Of a stretch of DNA of 64,000 nt, positions 57,965 to 64,000 are shown piece after piece. Every line of letters begins with the position of its first letter. Position 1 is the stretch's first letter. A program made the translations under genes and the position numbers. The notes under the pieces were generated by a model. That model was not told the origin of the DNA, did no database searches, and saw nothing but the letters and a program-made list of their open reading frames with translations. The stretch comes from Carboxylicivirga litoralis (lineage in GTDB: Bacteria; Bacteroidota; Bacteroidia; Bacteroidales; Marinilabiliaceae): assembly GCF_025499605.1 (NCBI RefSeq), contig NZ_JAFMVC010000009.1:1-64000 (forward strand). Direction: 5' to 3'.

Positions 57965-59752
57965 ATGAAGAATATACGTAATTTTTGCATTATTGCTCAT
58001 ATCGACCATGGAAAGAGCACCTTGGCTGACAGACTATTGGGACATACTGGAACTGTAACCGGTAAGGATGCCCAAGCCCAAGTACTCGACGATATGGATT
58101 TGGAGCGCGAGCGTGGAATTACCATTAAAAGTCACGCCATCCAGATGGATTATGAGTTTGAGGGTGAAAAATATGTCTTGAACCTGATTGACACACCTGG
58201 ACACGTGGATTTCTCGTACGAAGTATCGCGTTCGATTGCAGCCTGTGAGGGCGCACTTTTAATTGTTGATGCCACACAAGGTATTCAGGCTCAAACAATC
58301 TCAAATCTATACCAGGCCATTGAAAATGACTTGACCATTATTCCGGTGTTGAATAAAATGGACCTTCCCAATGCCATGCCGGAAGAAGTAGAGGACCAGA
58401 TTATTGATTTAATTGGTTGTGACCGTGAAGAAATTATCCGTGCCAGTGGCAAAACAGGCGAAGGTGTTGATGATATCTTAGCAGCTTTAATTGATCGTGT
58501 TCCTTCACCAGAAGGTGATAAAGATGCACCCCTGCAATGTCTGATTTTTGACTCGGTATTTAATTCTTTCCGTGGCATCATTGCTTACTTTAAAGTGGTG
58601 AATGGAAGTATTAAAAAAGGCGATCACGTCAAATTCTTCAATACTGAAAAAGACTATTATGCCGACGAAGTTGGTGTATTGCGCCTTGATATGGAGCCTC
58701 GAAAGGAGCTTAAGACAGGTGATGTTGGTTACATTATTTCCGGTATTAAAACCAGTAAAGAAGTTAAAGTAGGTGATACGATTACCCATGTTAAGGGTGG
58801 TTGCTCAACTGCTATTGGTGGTTTTGAGGAAGTAAAACCTATGGTATTTGCCGGTGTTTATCCGATTGATGCTGAAGATTATGAAGATTTGCGTGCTGCC
58901 ATGGAAAAACTGCAGTTGAACGATGCTTCGTTAACTTACGAACCTGAGTCATCAGCTGCACTTGGCTTTGGTTTCCGATGTGGTTTTCTTGGCCTGTTAC
59001 ACATGGAGATTATTCAGGAACGATTGGATCGTGAGTTTGACATGGCGGTGATTACCACCGTACCTAACGTGCCTTATATAGCACACACAAAGAAGGGTGA
59101 AACCATTAACGTGCATACGCCATCTGAATTACCTGAACCAACGGTATTGGATGTTGTAGAGGAACCTTACATCCGGGCTTCGGTTATTACCAAATCGGAG
59201 TACATCGGTCAGATTATGACGCTTTGTCTTGGTAAGCGCGGCACACTAATGAAACAGCATTACCTAACGTCCGACCGTGTAGACCTGGAGTTTGAATTAC
59301 CACTGGCTGAGATTGTATTTGACTTCTACGATAAGTTAAAGAGTATCTCGAAAGGTTATGCGTCGTTTGACTATCATCCTATAGAATTCAGAGCTGCAAA
59401 GTTAGTTCGATTAGATATTTTATTAAACGGTGAGAGTGTGGATGCTTTATCATCTTTAATTCACTTTGACAATGCGCAGGTATTTGGCCGCCGCATGTGT
59501 GAGAAGCTGAAAGAACTGATACCACGTCAGCAATTTGATATTGCTATTCAGGCAGCTGTTGGAGCGAAAGTTATTGCCCGCGAAACAGTAAAAGCGGTGC
59601 GTAAAGATGTAACAGCTAAATGTTATGGTGGTGATATCTCGCGTAAGCGTAAATTGTTGGAAAAACAGAAAAAAGGTAAGAAACGTATGAAACAGGTTGG
59701 TAATGTTGAAGTACCACAAAAAGCTTTCTTAGCGGTTCTTAAACTAGACTAG
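57965..59752 (+). CDS. lepA: Elongation factor 4 (LepA)
   Basis: This 595-residue GTPase has G1 [17 protein letters not shown], switch region [13 protein letters not shown]3 [12 protein letters not shown] and G4 LNKMDLP. The LepA-specific C-terminal domain is present ([40 protein letters not shown]). It back-translocates ribosomes under stress. Full length, single-gene unit with its own terminator. Confidence 0.98.
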   Translation: MKNIRNFCIIAHIDHGKSTLADRLLGHTGTVTGKDAQAQVLDDMDLERERGITIKSHAIQMDYEFEGEKYVLNLIDTPGHVDFSYEVSRSIAACEGALLIVDATQGIQAQTISNLYQAIENDLTIIPVLNKMDLPNAMPEEVEDQIIDLIGCDREEIIRASGKTGEGVDDILAALIDRVPSPEGDKDAPLQCLIFDSVFNSFRGIIAYFKVVNGSIKKGDHVKFFNTEKDYYADEVGVLRLDMEPRKELKTGDVGYIISGIKTSKEVKVGDTITHVKGGCSTAIGGFEEVKPMVFAGVYPIDAEDYEDLRAAMEKLQLNDASLTYEPESSAALGFGFRCGFLGLLHMEIIQERLDREFDMAVITTVPNVPYIAHTKKGETINVHTPSELPEPTVLDVVEEPYIRASVITKSEYIGQIMTLCLGKRGTLMKQHYLTSDRVDLEFELPLAEIVFDFYDKLKSISKGYASFDYHPIEFRAAKLVRLDILLNGESVDALSSLIHFDNAQVFGRRMCEKLKELIPRQQFDIAIQAAVGAKVIARETVKAVRKDVTAKCYGGDISRKRKLLEKQKKGKKRMKQVGNVEVPQKAFLAVLKLD

Positions 59753-59791
59753 TATAAATTGATCCCTGTTGGGATGTTGGAAATAACTCGG

Positions 59792-59824
59792 GCCCGTCAG
59801 ACTTTTGTTTGATGGGCTTTTTTT
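59792..59824 (+). terminator. Terminator of lepA
   Basis: The stem gcccgtca / tgatgggc (one G-T pair) with a 10-base loop is followed by seven T. Confidence 0.85.
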
Positions 59825-59846
59825 GACTGTTAGATATTGCTCAAAC

Positions 59847-59890
59847 GGATGTCATCTTTTAATTACAAAATATTTATAAAGATGACATCC
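59847..59890. repeat. 12-bp inverted repeat between lepA and aspA terminators
   Basis: The arms ggatgtcatctt and aagatgacatcc are perfect complements around a 20-base AT-rich loop. It lies between the two convergent terminators and is not needed for either. Confidence 0.65.
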
Positions 59891-59916
59891 ATCGTTAATT
59901 CACTTTAATACAAAAA

Positions 59917-59942
59917 AGCGGATGCTATTACTAACATCCGCT
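59917..59942 (-). terminator. Terminator of aspA
   Basis: The 8-bp stem agcggatg / catccgct with a 10-base loop is followed on the minus strand by tttttt. It lies 24 bases past the aspA stop. Confidence 0.85.
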
Positions 59943-59965
59943 CTCAGTTAACTAATCAAATTAAC

Positions 59966-61372
59966 CTATTGGCATGTTCGTTTGGCCGGGCCAATCATAT
60001 TTTCCGGCTTTAATATTTCTTTTAACTGTTCTTCAGAAAGAATGCCTTCCTCCAACACAATCTCGTAAACACCTTTTCCTGTTTTCAACGCTTCTTTAGC
60101 AATGCGCGTGCTGTTTTTGTAACCAATATGGGGATTAAGAGCCGTTACAATACCAATACTCTTTAACACCATATTCTCGCACACATCTTCGTTGGCTGTG
60201 ATACCATCCACACATTTGGTACGAAGCGTATCCATTCCGCGCATTAAAAACTGCATTGATTCCAGAATACTGTGGCACAATACCGGCTCCATCACGTTTA
60301 ACTGCAACTGGCCAGCTTCGGCAGCAAAAGTCACCGTTAAATCGTTACCAATGACTTTAAAACAAATTTGGTTCATCACCTCAGGGATAACCGGATTAAC
60401 TTTACCCGGCATAATAGATGAGCCAGGCTGCATCGGTGGCAAGTTTATCTCATTTAAACCGGCTCGTGGACCCGATGACAATAAGCGTAAGTCATTACAA
60501 ATTTTCGAAATCTTAACAGCCATTCGCTTCAAGGCCGATGAGTAAATGACGTATGAACCTGTATCTGGTGTTGCCTCCACTAAATCGCTGGCTAAAACGA
60601 TTGGATAACCAGTAATTTCGCAAAGGTGCTTCACGCATGCTTCTGAATAACCTTCAACCGAGTTAATACCAGTACCAATAGCTGTAGCTCCCATATTCAC
60701 TTCGCGGAATAAATTGGCATTTTGTGTCAAACGCTCAATTTCCTCAGTAAGTGTTATAGCAAAAGCACAGAACTCCTGACCTAGAGTCATCGGCACGGCA
60801 TCCTGCAATTGCGTGCGGCCCATCTTAATAACATCGGCAAACTCGGTGCCTTTCTTTTTGAATGCGTTAACAAGTAGCTGCAGGTGCTCAATTAAGATGT
60901 AGTTCTTCTTAATAAGCGACAATTTGATGGCCGTTGGATAAGCATCATTGGTTGATTGCGACAAGTTGACGATGTCGTTAGGTGAGCAATGCTCATACTG
61001 ACCTTTTTCATACCCCATCAGTTCCAAGGCACGATTGGCAATCACCTCATTGGCATTCATGTTAACACTTGTGCCGGCACCGCCCTGAATCATATCAATC
61101 GGAAATTCGTTATCAAACTTACCTTCCATCACCTCTTTACAGGCTTGCACAACGGCATTTTTAACTTTGTTATCCACCAATCCCAAATCATGGTTGGCTT
61201 TAATAGCTGCCATTTTAACCACGCCAAGCGCCCAGATAAAATGACGATAATGGCTCAAACGAGCAGTAGATATATTAAAATTTTCAACCGCACGTTGAGT
61301 TTGTACACCATAGTATGCATTAACGGGTACTTGCAATTCTCCTATTAAATCGCTTTCAATACGTGTTGCCAT
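59966..61372 (-). CDS. aspA: Aspartate ammonia-lyase
   Basis: This 468-residue protein of the fumarase/aspartase superfamily carries the signature GSSIMPGKVNPVIPE and GGAGTSVNMNANEVIANRA. VNLSQSTNDAYPTAIKLSLI and RTQLQDAVPMTLGQEF fit aspartase rather than fumarase C. It converts aspartate to fumarate and ammonia. With the asparaginase at 24419 it completes a route from asparagine to fumarate. A large hairpin lies in the gap upstream. Confidence 0.93.
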   Translation of the reverse strand: MATRIESDLIGELQVPVNAYYGVQTQRAVENFNISTARLSHYRHFIWALGVVKMAAIKANHDLGLVDNKVKNAVVQACKEVMEGKFDNEFPIDMIQGGAGTSVNMNANEVIANRALELMGYEKGQYEHCSPNDIVNLSQSTNDAYPTAIKLSLIKKNYILIEHLQLLVNAFKKKGTEFADVIKMGRTQLQDAVPMTLGQEFCAFAITLTEEIERLTQNANLFREVNMGATAIGTGINSVEGYSEACVKHLCEITGYPIVLASDLVEATPDTGSYVIYSSALKRMAVKISKICNDLRLLSSGPRAGLNEINLPPMQPGSSIMPGKVNPVIPEVMNQICFKVIGNDLTVTFAAEAGQLQLNVMEPVLCHSILESMQFLMRGMDTLRTKCVDGITANEDVCENMVLKSIGIVTALNPHIGYKNSTRIAKEALKTGKGVYEIVLEEGILSEEQLKEILKPENMIGPAKRTCQ

Positions 61373-61737
61373 AATTGATAGTTTTTAGTTATGTCAGTTG
61401 CAAATGTTGATGTTTTATAACTGGTAAAACATGTCATTCGTCATCAAAAAAAAGTGGGGTAAGAGTGCCAAAAATCAGTTTATCAGCACGCCTACCCCAC
61501 TTTGGGGAAAGTCAATAAATAATCATTGTTTTTTGATTGAAAATTATCCAATCACGAAAATCCAATTACAATCTGTAAGTTTTGACTTTCACTGAATTTA
61601 AAAGATTTTAATCCATTTTATGTCGCACAACATAATAAATTGCTTACAAATTAATTATTCCGATAGCGTATTAGGTAGATAGTTTATTAGGATATACTTT
61701 TATTCTATATGCATTATCAATCCTTACATCGCACATC
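61373..61737. other. 365-base intergenic region between the fucosidase gene and aspA
   Basis: No gene is seen. It contains the strong hairpin terminator at 61445-61501, and the aspA promoter must lie between that and 61373. The part from 61502 to 61737 is AT-rich without recognised structure. Confidence 0.6.
61445..61501 (-). terminator. Large terminator or attenuator upstream of aspA
   Basis: A 10-bp stem (aagtggggta / taccccactt) is extended after a 3x3 internal loop by gtgc / gcac. On the minus strand a run of eight T follows directly. It lies 237 bases past the fucosidase stop and about 75 bases before aspA. Confidence 0.8.
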
Positions 61738-63189
61738 TTATAGATTTCTATTTTCAGCATCTTTAGCGGCTTGCGATTTACCATATGCTTTGCCCGCCAT
61801 TTTCTCCACTTCTGAAATTTCAAAAGCAACAGCATATTGCGCCGTTCCTTTCTTCTTTGGTATATCAACCAAGGTAGCATTGCCCTGGCGACTAAAAGCA
61901 ACTGTTTTGCCTGTTGCCACATCTTTAATTGTTGCCCTTTTAGCCACTAAACACCCAGGCAACATGGCCTTATCTGGCATCTCTCCATCCTCTAACAGCA
62001 CAATTGCATATACTTTACTATTGTCTTTACTGCGTGTATAACGCACATTGGCCTCGGCAAATGGAGCTATAGCTCTGGTAGCATATATAGCTTCACTGTT
62101 CAACTTAATCCACTGTCCTAGATTGCGCACTGCCTCTACCTCTTTTTTATTAAACCAGCCTTGCGGCGAAGCGCCCAGATTCAATAATAGGTTACCTCCC
62201 TTTGAAACGATATCAATAAACTTATGTGTTAGCTGTCGTCCTGATTTTACATTGGTCTCATTACTATCTTCAAAACGATATGAGAAGCAACAGTTAACGG
62301 TCATACAAGTCTCCCAGGGAATTGGGTTTGACTCAGATGGAATATGTTGTTCCGGTGTACGATAATTCTCCCAGCGTCCGCCTACCCAGCGGTCAACCAC
62401 CAAAATACCTGGCTGCTTCTCACGACACATCTGCCCCACTTCATCCATTTTCATATCTTGCCCCTGGTTGTTTTTATCAGCCCAGGCACCATCTAACCAC
62501 AAAATATCAACATTGCCATAATCGGTCATCAGCTCTTCCACCTGGTTATAGAAAAAATCGGTAAAATTCCTCCACCAGTCGGGATGTCGTTCAATTTTAT
62601 AGTTGACATTACGACCAGGTGAGTCGAACGATGGCGACCAATAGTAAGGATGATGCCAGTCTGGTTTAGAAATATAGGCTCCAATCATCATATTTTTAGC
62701 TCGCATAGCCTCAAACAATGAACCTGTGATATCGGCATATTTGGCATTGGCATATGGAAACTTCGGATTGGTGATTTTGTATTCCGTTTGTTTCGAGTCC
62801 CACATGGTGAAACCATCGTGATGCTTGGTGGTAAATACAAAATACTTAGCCCCCATTTCTTCAGCAAGTTCGGCCCATTGATCAGGGTTAAATCCGGTTG
62901 GATTGAATTGTAACGGCAACTCATTAAAATAATGCTCCCTGAATTTTCTAATATCGGCATGTGGAGTTAACCAATCCACATCTTCCGAAACCACGGGCCA
63001 CGATTCACATAAACCATCAACCGAATAAGCTCCCCAATGCACAAAAAATCCCAACTTAAGATCTTGCCATTCATCCAGCTTTTCTAACACTGCCGGGTCG
63101 TTTTCTACAACATACTCTTTACCGCTCCATTGCGAAAAACCAATGGTAGCCAGTAGTGAAAATGCTGTCGTAAAGATAAATTTCTTCAT
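61738..63189 (-). CDS. Alpha-L-fucosidase (GH29)
   Basis: The ATG at 63189 (MKKFIFTTAFSLLATIGFSQ) gives 483 residues with a cleavable signal peptide; the upstream extension would need a TTG in the terminator before it. GH29 features are GFFVHWGAYSVDG, FTTKHHDGFTMWDSK and the nucleophile Asp in NVDILWLDGAWADK. A beta-sandwich region follows at the C-terminus (YTRSKDNSKVYAIVLLEDGE). It releases L-fucose from glycans in the periplasm or at the surface. It follows a SusD-like gene, so it belongs to a polysaccharide utilisation locus whose larger part lies beyond the window. The C-terminus is complete. Confidence 0.93.
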   Translation of the reverse strand: MKKFIFTTAFSLLATIGFSQWSGKEYVVENDPAVLEKLDEWQDLKLGFFVHWGAYSVDGLCESWPVVSEDVDWLTPHADIRKFREHYFNELPLQFNPTGFNPDQWAELAEEMGAKYFVFTTKHHDGFTMWDSKQTEYKITNPKFPYANAKYADITGSLFEAMRAKNMMIGAYISKPDWHHPYYWSPSFDSPGRNVNYKIERHPDWWRNFTDFFYNQVEELMTDYGNVDILWLDGAWADKNNQGQDMKMDEVGQMCREKQPGILVVDRWVGGRWENYRTPEQHIPSESNPIPWETCMTVNCCFSYRFEDSNETNVKSGRQLTHKFIDIVSKGGNLLLNLGASPQGWFNKKEVEAVRNLGQWIKLNSEAIYATRAIAPFAEANVRYTRSKDNSKVYAIVLLEDGEMPDKAMLPGCLVAKRATIKDVATGKTVAFSRQGNATLVDIPKKKGTAQYAVAFEISEVEKMAGKAYGKSQAAKDAENRNL

Positions 63190-63218
63190 ATGAGTTTTAT
63201 TAAACGAATTATAAAGAT

Positions 63219-63271
63219 AAAAAAAAGGTACCCCCAACTGGCATTAAAAATACCAGGTTAAGGATACCTTT
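63219..63271 (-). terminator. Terminator between susD-like gene and fucosidase gene
   Basis: On the minus strand the arms aaaggtatcc and gggtaccttt and the inner arms aacctgg and ccagttgg form a two-part stem, followed by a run of T. It would reduce readthrough from the SusD gene into the fucosidase gene. Confidence 0.7.
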
Positions 63272-63296
63272 CATATTTTAAGTTACTAAACGAGTG

Positions 63297-64000
63297 TTAG
63301 TTTACTTTTTTAGAGTACCACTGGTAGGTTGTAACAAAGTGTACACCATTACCTACCTGACCATGTTCTTTAATCTGGTTTTGAATAGCACTTTCAACAT
63401 GCTCTGTATTGTTTGAACGCTCTCTTTCAGGATAGTTGATACGGCGAGGTCTCCAACCTTCAGTGTCACCACCATTATGGAATGGCTGCTCGCTAAAATC
63501 AGCTGTTGGAATCACTTGTCCTAATACCATGTTTTCAATCTCAACATCAGCTGCATTATAAACCGGCATTTCCATCTTCTCTGTTCCAGGATAAGAACGA
63601 CCAGTTGATGCATAACCAGGCTGCAGCTCAACATTTGTTCTGTTCCAGATAGCAAAAGCTTCGTAACCGCCTTGTGCTGTCATGCATGACTTCCAACGCT
63701 CTCTCCAGATAGTTTGGTAATCAATAGTACCAGACAAAATTGTGTTGATATAATCTGCTGATAAATCATCATACGAGATTTTTTCACCTTCAGTGACCGA
63801 TTGCTTAGCAATGTATTCCCCTACAGAAGGAGCATCGAAGTATGTTGGATATTTCTCTAATGATAATTCAATTGCTTTTTCAAGGTTGGCATTAACTGTG
63901 CTTGGAACATTCCATCCGCGCATAGCTGCTTCTGCCAAAATATAGTATGACTCGTCGCCACTATATAAGAACAATGGAGCCGTGCGTTTACCTAAAGTCT
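63297..64000 (-). CDS. SusD/RagB-family protein, C-terminal part (runs off window)
   Basis: About 234 C-terminal residues are visible, and the frame remains open to the right edge, beginning LGKRTAPLFLYSGDESYYIL. The segment SYYILAEAAMRGWNV is typical of the SusD C-terminal TPR region, and WRERWKSCMTAQGGYEAF and PGTEKMEMPVYN fit the large-SusD subfamily. It should bind glycan at the surface next to a SusC transporter expected beyond the window. The fucosidase downstream suggests a fucose-containing substrate. The start is not in the window. Confidence 0.88.
   Translation of the reverse strand, partial: TLGKRTAPLFLYSGDESYYILAEAAMRGWNVPSTVNANLEKAIELSLEKYPTYFDAPSVGEYIAKQSVTEGEKISYDDLSADYINTILSGTIDYQTIWRERWKSCMTAQGGYEAFAIWNRTNVELQPGYASTGRSYPGTEKMEMPVYNAADVEIENMVLGQVIPTADFSEQPFHNGGDTEGWRPRRINYPERERSNNTEHVESAIQNQIKEHGQVGNGVHFVTTYQWYSKKVN

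Noticed and set aside
61373-61737. tRNA or small RNA gene near the large hairpin
   Set aside because: No cloverleaf or acceptor stem can be formed; the structure is a single hairpin with a T-run.
61671-61922. A small minus-strand gene after the fucosidase
   Set aside because: It overlaps the fucosidase 3' end in another frame, and its Lys/Arg/Trp-rich translation is a frame shadow.

Overview
The window comes from a member of the Bacteroidota, most likely a marine or anaerobic Bacteroidales/Marinilabiliales relative. The evidence is a FecI/FecR-controlled SusC/SusD locus, a fused LpxC-FabZ, the Bacteroidota SufBCDSE-SufT order, TAnnTTTG promoter boxes and generally weak Shine-Dalgarno signals. 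Genus and species cannot be read from the sequence. By eye the DNA is moderately AT-rich, and the thioredoxin genes near 6.8-8.6 kb are more AT-rich than the rest.

Layout. 0.1-4.4 kb: a very large minus-strand protein with three GAF-like repeats, two receiver-like segments and an isolated pyruvate phosphate dikinase ATP-grasp domain. 4.6-6.6 kb: a glutamate dehydrogenase of NADP type and a small SRPBCC lipoprotein. 6.8-21.5 kb: a long minus-strand operon in the order ECF sigma factor, FecR anti-sigma, SusC, SusD, DUF4843 lipoprotein, PKD-like lipoprotein, two DUF4369-type TlpA proteins, a trypsin-like protease with a CGHC motif, a periplasmic thioredoxin, a gene-tail remnant, and a TlpA protein with a DUF3738-like tail. 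This is the most interesting region: a TonB-dependent uptake locus loaded with thiol-disulfide proteins and a protease. 21.7-24.1 kb: an ExbB/ExbD energy-transducing operon. 24.4-27.7 kb: L-asparaginase, TatD nuclease and a second glutamate dehydrogenase of NAD type. 28.1-31.6 kb: a two-domain FAD/Fe-S oxidoreductase divergent from a truncated haemoglobin. 31.9-37.8 kb: the complete SUF iron-sulfur assembly operon. 37.9-39.3 kb: a small membrane protein and QueG. 39.3-44.1 kb: the lipid A genes lpxA, lpxC-fabZ and lpxD behind an HD phosphohydrolase. 44.4-49.1 kb: rimP-nusA-infB. 49.2-55.5 kb: kdsB, a sigma-54 activator, lptE-like, a TPR protein, secG, groES and groEL. 55.7-59.8 kb: a DUF4922-like protein, a cation/proton antiporter and lepA. 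60-64 kb: aspartate ammonia-lyase, a GH29 alpha-L-fucosidase and the end of a SusD-like gene that runs off the window.

How parts fit together. Asparaginase, aspartate ammonia-lyase and two glutamate dehydrogenases with different nucleotide-binding segments point to active amino-acid nitrogen turnover, in line with a protein- or peptide-linked role for the SusCD/protease/thioredoxin operon. The ExbB/ExbD operon next to it is a plausible energy source for its TonB-dependent transporter. The fucosidase and SusD at the right edge are the end of a separate polysaccharide locus for fucose-containing glycans.

No tRNA, rRNA, CRISPR array, insertion sequence or prophage was recognised. Several intergenic regions carry inverted repeats resembling dispersed repeats of this phylum (19-100, 35701-35752, 53294-53380), and three hairpins lie between genes of the SusCD/TlpA operon.
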